Shown: piece by piece, positions 25,905-35,427 of the stretch
Numbering within the stretch: position 1 is the stretch's first letter
Layout: each line of letters starts with the position of its first letter
DNA from: CAIQPV01 sp963719855
GTDB lineage: Bacteria > Pseudomonadota > Gammaproteobacteria > Burkholderiales > Gallionellaceae
NCBI GenBank assembly: GCA_963719855.1
Contig: CAVRDK010000001.1
Coordinates: 372,001 to 436,000 of the forward strand
Length of the DNA stretch: 64,000 nt
Direction: 5' to 3'
Program-made: the position numbers and the translations under genes
The notes under the pieces: model-generated
The model's input: only the letters and a program-made list of their open reading frames with translations
What the model was told of the DNA's origin: nothing
The model's database searches: none

Positions 25905-26837
25905 TTATTCGCTGGGCAGGGTTTGCCATGATCCACCGGCTGGCCACGTAGCATGGAAGGAGATTCCCGTTCTGGCTGCCGTGGTCGGCGGCATCAAAAA
26001 ATCATGCAACGCTGTGATGATGTCGGGGAACGTCAGGTCATCCACCGGCAAAGCGTTCTTGCGCAAAAGGCTTTCCACTGCGTTTGTTTTGCCGCATCGT
26101 TGGCGAATGCTTGTGTCAGGGCTAAAGGGGCTTCGGTCGGCAAGAGAGTATTGCGCCGCGCAAAGGTGGCCTCGATTGCCGCACTCAGAAATTTCACCTT
26201 CAAATGGAAATTTCCGCATGATGATCCAGAGATCATAGAAATCCTTCATGCGGCTATTGACTATGCCGAGCCATACCATGGCCTGGAACTTTTCCGCGAC
26301 TACGGTGTAGATTGGATAAGCACGCAGCTTTGGGGCGGCAAAATCCAGCACAGTGGGGTAGGTAATATCTTCCGGCGCGGGTGTCACGGCATCGCCGTAG
26401 CCAATATCAATCTGGATCGGGATAACGGCATTTTCCAAGCGCGCCTCAAATAGCACTCGCACGCCCTGATATTCCTGATCCTCGCGGATTTCCATGGCAC
26501 GCATGGTGTCCGGAAGAAACTCCAGCCCATCCGGTTCCACAGACTCCTGGCAAATATCCCGGAAAAACTTCTCCACCTGAGGGAGTTCGCTCGTGCCGAA
26601 TCCCAATAGATCAACATCACGGGTAGGGCGGTGAATTTCTCCGCCCCACACAGCAAACAGCATGGCTCCCTTGAGCAGAAACTGGTCGTGGTACTTGGAT
26701 TGCCCAAGGCGATACAAAAGGCGTTCCAAGGCATAACGCGTCAGCACAAGATCGAATGCTTCGCCATCGCGTTTGGCGATATTCAGCAGCCGTTGACGCA
26801 CAGAGGCCGCTAGATTGCGCGGTTGATCTACGCTCAT
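25905..26837 (-). CDS. abiEii: AbiEii-type nucleotidyltransferase toxin, with two compensating frame changes
   Basis: AbiEii is the toxin of the type IV AbiE pair, a nucleotidyltransferase. The start at 26837 overlaps the AbiEi stop in an ATGA. The catalytic half is intact: FLLKGAMLFAVWGG, the metal motif TRDVDLLGFG, VVAEKFQAMV and KDFYDLWIIMRKF. Between about 26195 and 26060 the printed frame is unlike the family, while the next frame reads LSAAIEATFARRNTLLPTEA and DAAKQTQWKAF; similarity then returns to the first frame (LRKNALPVDDLTFPDIITAL). One extra A near 26190 and one missing T near 26065 explain both. As printed, the C-terminal region is scrambled over about 45 residues. Confidence 0.75.
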   Translation of the reverse strand: MSVDQPRNLAASVRQRLLNIAKRDGEAFDLVLTRYALERLLYRLGQSKYHDQFLLKGAMLFAVWGGEIHRPTRDVDLLGFGTSELPQVEKFFRDICQESVEPDGLEFLPDTMRAMEIREDQEYQGVRVLFEARLENAVIPIQIDIGYGDAVTPAPEDITYPTVLDFAAPKLRAYPIYTVVAEKFQAMVWLGIVNSRMKDFYDLWIIMRKFPFEGEISECGNRGHLCAAQYSLADRSPFSPDTSIRQRCGKTNAVESLLRKNALPVDDLTFPDIITALHDFLMPPTTAARTGISFHATWPAGGSWQTLPSE

Positions 26838-27448
26838 GTCAGAGTTTCCAGATAAGGGCGCATCACATTGGATACGCGGCAAACTGTCGCGTAGCGCCAG
26901 AGTTCGTCCATAGTGCATTTGCGCGCGCGCCAGCTCTCCCTCAGTGCTTCCACAGCTACATCCATTCCGATCTTGTTCCGGTACTTGAAGCAATCGGCGA
27001 TTGTCTTGGCGAGTGAGTAAATTCGGGTCGGCACCCCGTCTATTACATGCGTCTCTATGCCGGACTGTAGTGCCTGCCCTGAAAACCGGACAACGCGCAG
27101 CGGCGTTTCTTTGGCGGCTGGCGCGCGCGCTTTGTTTTCAATTGCTATCCAGACTTCAAATGGGGCTTGGGTAGTGACCCCATGAAACCGCAGTGCCGAG
27201 AGCAGGCAAATCACGCCATGGGGTACGCGCTTTGCGGCTTCCCCCAGACTGTGATTGGTGGTGATGGCGCTATCGGCCAGCATATAAAGGCCACGCCCAA
27301 GACGCTGTAGCCTGCCCGCTGCGCATAGGCGGGCAAGATACGTGCGGGGTATGTTGTGCGGTTCCAGGTCTCGGGCGCGAATAACGCCTGCCTGCTTGGC
27401 GAGACTCAGAAACCTTCGTAACTTTTGAGGTTCCCATGCTTGATACAT
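26834..27448 (-). CDS. abiEi: AbiEi antitoxin, transcriptional repressor
   Basis: A 204-residue antitoxin. The N-terminal winged helix (LAKQAGVIRARDLEPHNIPR, YLARLCAAGRLQRLGRGLY) is followed by the AbiEi C-terminal domain (VICLLSALRFHGVTTQAPFE, PTRIYSLAKTIADCFKYRNK, GMDVAVEALRE). Known AbiEi proteins neutralise AbiEii and repress the operon by binding inverted repeats, and such a repeat lies at its start. Intact. The pair protects against phage through abortive infection and can stabilise mobile elements. Confidence 0.85.
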   Translation of the reverse strand: MYQAWEPQKLRRFLSLAKQAGVIRARDLEPHNIPRTYLARLCAAGRLQRLGRGLYMLADSAITTNHSLGEAAKRVPHGVICLLSALRFHGVTTQAPFEVWIAIENKARAPAAKETPLRVVRFSGQALQSGIETHVIDGVPTRIYSLAKTIADCFKYRNKIGMDVAVEALRESWRARKCTMDELWRYATVCRVSNVMRPYLETLT

Positions 27449-27494
27449 ATCGTCGGTAGTTGCTTATATTTACCGACATTCAGTATCATGTCAA
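27449..27494 (-). promoter_or_regulatory. abiE promoter with inverted-repeat operator
   Basis: On the minus strand a consensus -35 TTGACA (27489-27494) is followed 18 bases later by AATATA (27465-27470). Inverted repeats TACCGAC (27471-27477) and GTCGGTA (27452-27458) flank that -10 region. The repeat ends four bases before the abiEi ATG, so the transcript would have a very short leader and repressor binding would block the promoter. Confidence 0.55.
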
Positions 27495-27637
27495 CTTGGA
27501 AAGGAGCTATCGCGATACTGAGTTGCTTTCATGAAACTGCATTAGACATCATAATCATACAGTTCGGAATATCAGTCCCAAGGGGGGAAGATGAAATTCG
27601 TGGGTAGCCAAACAAACAATAAAGAAAGACACCCAGA

Positions 27638-30600
27638 ATGACCTCACTGGAAACCCTGCTGGCCAGCTTTCGCCAAGCCGCCGAAACCGAACGAGAAAAA
27701 GGCACTTACTTTGAAGAGCTGATCCTGTGCTACCTGCGCAACGAAGCCACCTATCGCGACTTATACGATGAGGTTTGGTCGTATAGCGAATGGGCAAAAC
27801 AGCAGGGGCTGGATGGCCGCGATACCGGCATTGATCTTGTCGCCAAAACCAGCGGCACGGGCGAATACCACGCCATCCAGTGCAAGCTGTACGCCGAAGA
27901 CTACCGCCTGCAAAAAAACGACATCGACAGCTTCTTTACCGCTTCCGGCAAAAAGCCATTCACCCACCGCATCATCATCGCCACCACCGACAAGTGGAGC
28001 GAACATGCCGAGGATGCGCTACAAAACCAGCAGCCACCCGTCAGCAAGATAGACTTGCACGATCTGGAGAGCAGCCAGATTGATTGGAGCCACTACCACG
28101 CGAAATCCAAGCCGACGCTCAAAACCAAGAAGCAACTGCGCGACCATCAACGGTTTGCACTGGATGCCGTAAAGCGTGGCTTGTCGGATGCTGATCGTGG
28201 CAAGCTCATCATGGCGTGCGGCACGGGCAAAACCTTTACCGCCCTGAAGATTGCCGAAGAGTTGGCAGGCGCAGGCAAGCGCGTGTTGTTCCTGGTTCCC
28301 AGTCTTAACCTGCTATCGCAAACGCTAACCGAATGGACGCAGGAAAGCGCAATCCCGCTACACAGCTTCGCCGTGTGTTCGGATAGCGACGTGGGCAAGA
28401 AGCGCAAGAAGGATGACGACACCGTTCAAACCTTCACGCATGAGTTGCGTTATCCGGCCACCACCGAACCGGCGAGGCTGGCGACCGAAATGAGCAAGCG
28501 CCACGATGCGCAGCACATGAGCGTCGTTTATAGCACCTACCATTCCATTGACGTAATCAGCAGTGCCCAGCACGAACACGGGCTGGAGAACTTCGACCTG
28601 ATTATCTGCGACGAAGCGCACCGCACCACGGGCGTTACCTTTGGCGATGATGATGAAAGTGCATTCGTCAGTGTTCACAATGCCGACTATATCCGCTCAA
28701 CCAAGCGGCTCTACATGACCGCCACGCCGCGCATCTATAGTGATGTCGCAGAAGCGCAGGCCGAGAAAGATAACGCCAAGCTGTACGGTATGAACAAGGA
28801 GGAATGGTTCGGCAAAGAGCTATTCGTCATCACCTTCTCGGAAGCAGTTAAGCGCGGCCTGTTGGTGGACTACAAGGTGATTGTGCTGGCCGTGGAAGAA
28901 ACGCACGTCAACCGCCGGATTCAGAACTTGTTGAAAGACCCGGACAACCAGCTCAAGGTGGACGATGCCGCCAAAATCATTGGCTGCTGGAAGGCTTTAT
29001 CCAAACAAGGGCTGGCTGACGATCTCGTGGGTGATGATGCCGCCATGCAACGCGCTGTCGCATTCTGTCAAGTGATCGAAATCGGCAAGGGCGGCAAAAC
29101 ACACAAGGTTAGCTCCAAGCAAATCGCGGGCATGTTTCAGGCCGTAGTCGAAGCCTATCAGGAGACAGAGGAGTTCGAGCAAGTCGCCCGCCTTACCTGC
29201 GAAGCCGAACATGTGGACGGCAGCATGAATGCCGGTCAAAAAGAAACCAAGCTTGACTGGCTTAAATCCGAAGTGCCAGACAACACCTGCCGCATACTCT
29301 CCAATGTGCGCTGTCTGTCCGAAGGTGTGGATGTGCCCGCCTTGGATGCTGTGCTGTTCCTCACCCCACGCAACTCCCAAGTGGACGTAGTGCAATCTGT
29401 TGGCCGTGTCATGCGTAACGCCCCCGGCAAAAAACGCGGCTACGTCATCCTGCCCGTTGTCATTCCAGCAGGTGTGGAGCCGCACGACGCACTGAGCGAT
29501 AACAAAACCTACGCCGTAGTCTGGCAAGTGCTGCAAGCCTTGCGTTCACACGACGACCGCTTTGATGCGATGGTGAACAAGCTGGACTTGATAGGCCGCG
29601 ACACTAGCAAGATGGAAGTCATCGCCATCACCGACAAAATCCAGAAGAAGCAGGAGAAAGCTCCCAAGGGCAAGACCAACGGCAACGCTGGGAAAGGTGG
29701 TTACAGCATCGGCCAAACTGAAGCAGGCTACATCGTCAAACCTGAACAGCAAGCATTGCAATTCGAGATTGGTGAGATTGAGCGCGCCATTTACGCCAAG
29801 CTGGTACAGAAGGTAGGCAATCGCCACCACTGGGAAGACTGGGCAAACGACATCGCCAAAATTGCCCGCACTCATATAGACCGCATCACCGGCATTCTGG
29901 AAAATCCGGACAATACCCGCGAACGGGAAGCCTTTGTCGCCTTTGCCGCCGAGTTGCGCGACGACCTGAACGACAGCATCACCGATGGAGAAATCATCGA
30001 AATGCTGGCGCAGCACCTCATCACCAAACCAGTGTTCGACGCACTGTTTGAAGACTACAGTTTCGCCCAGCACAACCCCATGTCGCAGGCCATGCAAGCC
30101 GTGCTGGATATTCTGCAAGAGCACAACCTGAACAAGGAGGCCGACACGCTGCAATCGTTCTACGACAGCGTGAAGATGCGTGCTGAAGGCATTGATAGTG
30201 CCGAGGGGAAGCAGAAGGTCATTAAAGAACTATATGGCAAATTTTTTGAAAATGCATTTCCCGCCATGGCTAAGAGGATGGGTATTGTCTATACGCCGGT
30301 TGAAGTGGTGGACTTCATCATCCACAGCGTCAACCACATCCTGCAAACCGAATTCGGGCAGACGCTGGGCAGTAAGGGGGTGCATATCCTTGACCCCTTC
30401 ACGGGAACCGGCACCTTCATCACGCGCCTGCTGCAAAGTGGGCTGATTACTCCCGAGCAACTGCCCTACAAATACCAGGACGAAATTCACGCCAACGAGA
30501 TCGTGTTGCTGGCTTACTACATCGCTGCAATCAACATCGAGGCGGTGTACCACAGCATCGTCGGCGGCAACTATCAGCCGTTTGAAGGCATCTGCCTCAC

Positions 30601-32569
30601 CGACACATTCCAGCTCTATGAGAAAGAGGATTTAGTGGATGCGCTGCTGGTGCAAAACAGTGCACGGCGCAAGCGACAGAAGAAATTGGATATTCGGGTC
30701 ATCATGGGTAACCCTCCGTATTCCGCAGGACAGACCAGCGCCAACGATAACAACCAGAACATCACTTACCCACAACTTGATAGTCGAATCAGCACTACCT
30801 ACGCCGAGCGCTCAACAGCCACCCTCAAAAATGCTTTGTATAACAGCTATATCCGTGCTATTCGCTGGGCCAGTGATCGCATCGGCAACAGCGGTGTGAT
30901 CGGCTTCGTGTCAGGTTCCGGTTTTGTTGAGAAATCCACTATGGATGGCTTGCGCAAGAGCCTGAACGAAGAGTTCTCCAGCATTCATGTGCTGAACCTG
31001 CGTGGCGACATACGAAAGAACATGTTGAGTAAAGGACGTGCGAAAGAAGGACAGAATATATTTGGCAGCGGCAGCATGTCTGGCATCGCTATTACGCTGT
31101 TTGTGAAAAATACTGAAGCCAAACAGCATGGGCAGATTTATTACCACGACATCGGAGACAATTTAAGCCAGCAAGACAAGCTGGAAAAAATTAGCCTCTT
31201 CGCCAGCATTGCGGGTATTACCCAAGTCGAAGGCTGGCAAACCATTATTCCAGACCAACACGGCGATTGGCTTGCCCAGCGTGATGATGCATTTGGCGAA
31301 TACATTGTATTGGGAGACAAAAACGGAAAAGAGCCCCGAACGCTATTTACTAACTATTCAAGTGGGGTAAAAACGCAGCGCGATGCTTGGTGTTACAACG
31401 CTTCTAAAGTTGCTGTTACTGCCAACATGGCACGTATGATTGGCTTCTATAACAGCGAGGTGTCACGCTTTAGCCAAGCCTGTTCAGGTCTGGACAAGAA
31501 AGCACGTGAAGCCAAGGTGGATGGTTTTATTGATACCGACTCGGCTCGAATCAGTTGGACGCGCGCTTTGAAGCAGGAGTTAGTCAAGGAACGAAGTTAC
31601 GCTTTTAAGGCGGAGTGCTTGAACCACAGCCTGTATCGTCCCTACACCAAGCAGTGGCTGTATTTTAACCGTCGCCTTAATGAAGAGGTGCTGCAAATGC
31701 CGCGTATTTTCCCCGATATGACGGTAGAAAATCGCGTGATCTGCGTATCCGGCGTAGGCGCAAGGAGTGGATTCTCCGTCAACATGGCCGACAGGGTGCC
31801 CGATCTTCAAACTATGGATAACGGCCAGTGCTATCCGCTATATTTATACGAAGAGCAGAAAGACGATACGGCAGAATCTGCACCGCAAGCCGGGCTGTTT
31901 GTCACGCCACCTGCCACGACGGGAAGACAACGCCGCGACGCACTCACCAATGAAGGACTGGAGTATTTTCAATCCGCCTATCCGGGTGAAAAAATCAGCA
32001 AGGAAGACGTGTTCTATTACGTCTATGGCCTGCTGCATTCACGGGACTATCGCGAACGCTACGCCGACAACCTAAGCAAAGAATTGCCGCGCATCCCTCG
32101 CGTGAAAACCGCTGCCGACTTCTGGGCATTCTCCAAAGCTGGCCGCAAACTGGCCGAGCTGCACCTGAATTACGAAACGGTAGAGCCTTACCCACTCAAG
32201 ATCGAAAGCAGCAGCAAGCTGACCGATGCCGACTACCGCGTGGAGAAAATGAAGTACGGCAAAACCGGCAAGGATAAAGACCTCACCACGCTGCACTATA
32301 ACGACAAAATCAGCCTGACCGGCATCCCGCTGGAAGCCTACGACTATATCGTCAACGGCAAGCCCGCGCTGGACTGGGTGGTGGAGCGCCAATGCGTGAA
32401 AACCGACAAAGACAGCGGTATCGTCAACGACGCCAACGACTGGGCAGTGGAAACCATGGGCAACCCGCGCTATCCGCTGGAACTGTTCATGCGCGTGGTG
32501 ACAGTGAGCTTGGAGACGATGAAGATTGTGAACGGTTTGCCGAAGCTGAAGATTCTGGATAGCCAGTAA
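27638..32569 (+). CDS. single-chain type ISP restriction-modification enzyme (nuclease-helicase-methyltransferase)
   Basis: A 1643-residue protein with the LlaGI/LlaBIII architecture. It starts with an Mrr-like nuclease (YFEELI near 24-29, GIDLV with D66, IQCK at 80-83). An SF2 translocase follows (CGTGKT to 199, DEAH at 325-328, SVGRVMR near 590), then an N6-adenine methyltransferase (motif I DPFTGTGTF from residue 919, NPPY at 1025-1028), and a C-terminal target-recognition domain. Such enzymes methylate one strand of an asymmetric site and cut after two converging enzymes collide. It lies alone without separate specificity subunits, as expected. Length matches the family (about 1570-1650). 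The whole frame is intact, unlike many neighbours. Confidence 0.88.
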   Translation: MTSLETLLASFRQAAETEREKGTYFEELILCYLRNEATYRDLYDEVWSYSEWAKQQGLDGRDTGIDLVAKTSGTGEYHAIQCKLYAEDYRLQKNDIDSFFTASGKKPFTHRIIIATTDKWSEHAEDALQNQQPPVSKIDLHDLESSQIDWSHYHAKSKPTLKTKKQLRDHQRFALDAVKRGLSDADRGKLIMACGTGKTFTALKIAEELAGAGKRVLFLVPSLNLLSQTLTEWTQESAIPLHSFAVCSDSDVGKKRKKDDDTVQTFTHELRYPATTEPARLATEMSKRHDAQHMSVVYSTYHSIDVISSAQHEHGLENFDLIICDEAHRTTGVTFGDDDESAFVSVHNADYIRSTKRLYMTATPRIYSDVAEAQAEKDNAKLYGMNKEEWFGKELFVITFSEAVKRGLLVDYKVIVLAVEETHVNRRIQNLLKDPDNQLKVDDAAKIIGCWKALSKQGLADDLVGDDAAMQRAVAFCQVIEIGKGGKTHKVSSKQIAGMFQAVVEAYQETEEFEQVARLTCEAEHVDGSMNAGQKETKLDWLKSEVPDNTCRILSNVRCLSEGVDVPALDAVLFLTPRNSQVDVVQSVGRVMRNAPGKKRGYVILPVVIPAGVEPHDALSDNKTYAVVWQVLQALRSHDDRFDAMVNKLDLIGRDTSKMEVIAITDKIQKKQEKAPKGKTNGNAGKGGYSIGQTEAGYIVKPEQQALQFEIGEIERAIYAKLVQKVGNRHHWEDWANDIAKIARTHIDRITGILENPDNTREREAFVAFAAELRDDLNDSITDGEIIEMLAQHLITKPVFDALFEDYSFAQHNPMSQAMQAVLDILQEHNLNKEADTLQSFYDSVKMRAEGIDSAEGKQKVIKELYGKFFENAFPAMAKRMGIVYTPVEVVDFIIHSVNHILQTEFGQTLGSKGVHILDPFTGTGTFITRLLQSGLITPEQLPYKYQDEIHANEIVLLAYYIAAINIEAVYHSIVGGNYQPFEGICLTDTFQLYEKEDLVDALLVQNSARRKRQKKLDIRVIMGNPPYSAGQTSANDNNQNITYPQLDSRISTTYAERSTATLKNALYNSYIRAIRWASDRIGNSGVIGFVSGSGFVEKSTMDGLRKSLNEEFSSIHVLNLRGDIRKNMLSKGRAKEGQNIFGSGSMSGIAITLFVKNTEAKQHGQIYYHDIGDNLSQQDKLEKISLFASIAGITQVEGWQTIIPDQHGDWLAQRDDAFGEYIVLGDKNGKEPRTLFTNYSSGVKTQRDAWCYNASKVAVTANMARMIGFYNSEVSRFSQACSGLDKKAREAKVDGFIDTDSARISWTRALKQELVKERSYAFKAECLNHSLYRPYTKQWLYFNRRLNEEVLQMPRIFPDMTVENRVICVSGVGARSGFSVNMADRVPDLQTMDNGQCYPLYLYEEQKDDTAESAPQAGLFVTPPATTGRQRRDALTNEGLEYFQSAYPGEKISKEDVFYYVYGLLHSRDYRERYADNLSKELPRIPRVKTAADFWAFSKAGRKLAELHLNYETVEPYPLKIESSSKLTDADYRVEKMKYGKTGKDKDLTTLHYNDKISLTGIPLEAYDYIVNGKPALDWVVERQCVKTDKDSGIVNDANDWAVETMGNPRYPLELFMRVVTVSLETMKIVNGLPKLKILDSQ

Positions 32570-32587
32570 ATACTGATTGGGGGAATC

Positions 32588-33910
32588 ATGATTAAAGAAC
32601 TGTGGGATATTCTTGCGAAATTCACCCCGGAGGCACACCAAGCCGCGCTGGCTGCCTGTGCTGAGCATGAGATTGATTCCAATTCCGGGATTGTTTCCCT
32701 CGACGAGTCTTATAACAATCTAGGCTGGTGTGCTAACACGCTCAGAGATGCAATTGAGAAAAACAAGCTGATCCAGTTGCCGATAACGATACAAGGGGAG
32801 TTGCTGGAAATTGCCAAGGTAATCTCAACAAGTCACGAAGCGCTTATTGAAGGGACGGATGTTGTTGAAACGCTGACTGAGTTCATCGAGAAATTATTTA
32901 CCGCTATTTGGCGATATGGGCTGAACCATCTAACCGATGAATTGCTTGGTTTCCAGACCAAGCTCAACCAGTTGAAAGAAATCGAACGCTCGGTAATCAC
33001 GACCAAGGCAAAACTCGAAGAGGGAATTCCTGTTAAGGATGCTCTCGATTTAATTCTTGCTGACTCCAAGCAACAAAATGATGAGCTGCATACTCATGTC
33101 ACGAATGCCGATACGGCTGTCGTCGCGGCGAATGAAAATCTCGCCAAGGTCGAAGAGGCAAACGAAAAGGCTGCTGAGTCGCTGCAAGCCATACTTGAAC
33201 AACAGACAAAAGCGACAGAGCTACTTACGGATACCGAAGGCAATCAGCAGGAAGTTGATGCTCATGAAAAGGCTATTCGGGCTTTGGTTGCGGAGTTCAC
33301 GAATCTCAACACTGAATTGGTTGCGAACAAGAAAAAGCAGGCAGAGTTGTTTGCTGAGTTTCAAGCTTATCGTGACAAAATTGACGGGCTACTGGGTGAT
33401 GCAAACAGGACGGGCATGGCGGCTTCATTTACGAATCGTAGATTTTGGCTTCTTGCGCCTCTCTCAGGTTGGCTATTGATATTCGGTATCTCTATAGCTG
33501 GATTGCTATACATGGGGATTACTTTCATTGCGCCTTTGTTGGATGCAAAAACTTCCGTACCATGGGAGCAGCTACCAATGCGGCTCGCGCTAACGGCTCC
33601 ATTTATCTGGCTTGGTTGGTTTTCGGCAAGGCAACATGGATTCACATCGCGTCTTCGTGAAGACTATGCCTACAAGGAAGCTTCGGCAAAATCCTTTGAG
33701 GGGTACAAGCGTGAAGCGAAAGAGGTTGATCCTGAAATGCTAAAGAAATTACTGGAACAGGCAATCAAGAATTTGGGTGATAACCCGATTCGCATATACG
33801 ACGGGAAGAATAATCATCCCAGTCCGACCCACGAATTGTTCGACAGCCTTATGAAGGACGACAAAGCTGTTGGCAGGTTTAAGGAGTTCTTCTCATTATT
33901 CAAATCATGA
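32588..33910 (+). CDS. coiled-coil protein with two membrane helices, defence-island neighbour
   Basis: A 440-residue protein beginning 18 bases after the restriction enzyme, so probably in the same transcript. Residues about 100-275 form a long coiled coil (KAKLEEGIPVKDALDLI, ADTAVVAANENLAKVEEANE, VANKKKQAELFAEFQAYRDK). Two membrane segments follow (FWLLAPLSGWLLIFGISIAG and LALTAPFIWLGWFSA), then a cytoplasmic tail. No catalytic motif is seen. The design, a long cytoplasmic coiled coil attached to a membrane hairpin, recalls membrane effectors of abortive systems, but I cannot name a family. Confidence 0.55.
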   Translation: MIKELWDILAKFTPEAHQAALAACAEHEIDSNSGIVSLDESYNNLGWCANTLRDAIEKNKLIQLPITIQGELLEIAKVISTSHEALIEGTDVVETLTEFIEKLFTAIWRYGLNHLTDELLGFQTKLNQLKEIERSVITTKAKLEEGIPVKDALDLILADSKQQNDELHTHVTNADTAVVAANENLAKVEEANEKAAESLQAILEQQTKATELLTDTEGNQQEVDAHEKAIRALVAEFTNLNTELVANKKKQAELFAEFQAYRDKIDGLLGDANRTGMAASFTNRRFWLLAPLSGWLLIFGISIAGLLYMGITFIAPLLDAKTSVPWEQLPMRLALTAPFIWLGWFSARQHGFTSRLREDYAYKEASAKSFEGYKREAKEVDPEMLKKLLEQAIKNLGDNPIRIYDGKNNHPSPTHELFDSLMKDDKAVGRFKEFFSLFKS

Positions 33911-33951
33911 TTTCTAAGGTATTAGGAGCGGACTGTTTTCGTGCTTGAGTT

Positions 33952-35427
33952 ATGCGCTTCCTGCTTGATACCAACATCTTAATCCCGCTTGAGGATTCAA
34001 ATATCCCGTTGCCGCCAGGGTTGGGAAATTTTGTGCGATTGGCACAGGAGCATGGGCATCCCCTAATTTTCCATCCCGCATCGGAAGAGGATATCAACCG
34101 CGACAGGGACGCCGAGAGGCGCATGCGTACACGGGATCGGTTGGCGCAATACACTCGTCTCGATGGCGTGTCGGATTGTCCATGGAATACCACGGAAACG
34201 CGTCCCAATGATGCCTGTGATAATGCCATCTTGTTTGCGCTTGAATGTGATGCGGCACATTACTTGGTTACGGAAGACCGAGAGATTCACAGGAAGGCCG
34301 TCAGTCGCGGATTAGGTAATCGTGTTTTTGCGATTCAAGCAGCGGACGACTTTTTGCGTCGGTTGCATGAGCCAACTTCCGTTCAGCTTCCAAACATTCA
34401 GGATGTTCCACTGCATTCGTTAACGCGGTTATTGAGCGGTGAGTTCTTCGATAGCTTGCGAGATGGGTATCCAGAATTTGATGATTGGTTTAGAGGATGT
34501 GCAAGGAATGATCGTCGAGCCTGGGTTTATTGGGCAGAGCCAGATAGGCTTGGTGCATTGTGTATTTATGCTCGCAAGGAAAATGATGATGCCACAGGGC
34601 ACGGGGATGTGTTGCCGGGCGCATCGTTGAAGTTGTGCACTTTCAAAGTCGCGCCTGATTGTCAGGGAAGGAAAATTGGCGAATTATTCTTGAAGGCTGC
34701 TTTCCGCTATGCGACTGAAAATCGACTTGAGCACATCTTCATTCATGGAGATGCTGAGAAGCACGGCTTCCTTTTTGAACTGCTCGCGGACTTTGGCTTC
34801 GCTGAGTTCGGGCGATATGGCGATGACGTAGTGTATGTGAAGAAACACCCCGTTATTGCGCCCAATGACACACCGGCCGACCTGTCTTCGTTTGAGTATT
34901 TCAGAAGATATTTTCCGCACTTTAAACATGATGCGAGTATCAGGAAATTTATAATCCCGATTCGTCCAGAGTATCACCGCATTTTGTTCTCAGATTATCT
35001 CTCCCCATCTGATCCGCCACAAATGACGCTGTTTAATTCCTCTCACACGGCGAGCAATGCCATTAAACAGGCGTATCTGTGCCATGCCAAATTGGGACAG
35101 ATCAGCCCGGGGGATGTCGTTCTGTTCTATCGCTCAACTGACGAGAAGGCCGTGACCAGCCTTGGCATCGTCGAACAGTATGAAACACTGGAAGATGCTA
35201 ACGAGATTGTGGATCGAGTGCGTCGCAGGACGGTGTATAGCATGAGTGAAATTGAAAGAATGGCCGTCAAGCCAACCAAAGTGATGCTCTTCCGACTGGT
35301 AAAGCATTTTGTCCATCCGCCTTCGTTTGACTGGCTTACAGAGAGTCGAGTTGTAAATGGCAGCATCCAAACTATCCGAGAAATTGATGACGACGCGTAC
35401 CAAAGACTTATTTTCCAAGCAGCCTAG
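33952..35427 (+). CDS. PIN-GNAT-PUA/EVE-like fusion protein
   Basis: A 491-residue three-domain protein. Residues 1-135 are a PIN-type RNase domain: RFLLDTNILIPLE with D6, SEEDI near 44-48, NDACDNAIL near 86-94 and TEDREIH with D109, giving the expected acidic set. Residues about 165-290 are a GNAT acetyltransferase: LKLCTFKVAPDCQGRKIG carries the acetyl-CoA loop. Residues about 300-491 look like an EVE/ASCH-type PUA fold (GQISPGDVVLFYRS). PIN domains cut RNA, GNAT toxins acetylate aminoacyl-tRNA and PUA-like folds bind modified RNA or DNA bases. First gene of a three-gene overlapping set. The domain calls are by motif; the third is least certain. Confidence 0.75.
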   Translation: MRFLLDTNILIPLEDSNIPLPPGLGNFVRLAQEHGHPLIFHPASEEDINRDRDAERRMRTRDRLAQYTRLDGVSDCPWNTTETRPNDACDNAILFALECDAAHYLVTEDREIHRKAVSRGLGNRVFAIQAADDFLRRLHEPTSVQLPNIQDVPLHSLTRLLSGEFFDSLRDGYPEFDDWFRGCARNDRRAWVYWAEPDRLGALCIYARKENDDATGHGDVLPGASLKLCTFKVAPDCQGRKIGELFLKAAFRYATENRLEHIFIHGDAEKHGFLFELLADFGFAEFGRYGDDVVYVKKHPVIAPNDTPADLSSFEYFRRYFPHFKHDASIRKFIIPIRPEYHRILFSDYLSPSDPPQMTLFNSSHTASNAIKQAYLCHAKLGQISPGDVVLFYRSTDEKAVTSLGIVEQYETLEDANEIVDRVRRRTVYSMSEIERMAVKPTKVMLFRLVKHFVHPPSFDWLTESRVVNGSIQTIREIDDDAYQRLIFQAA

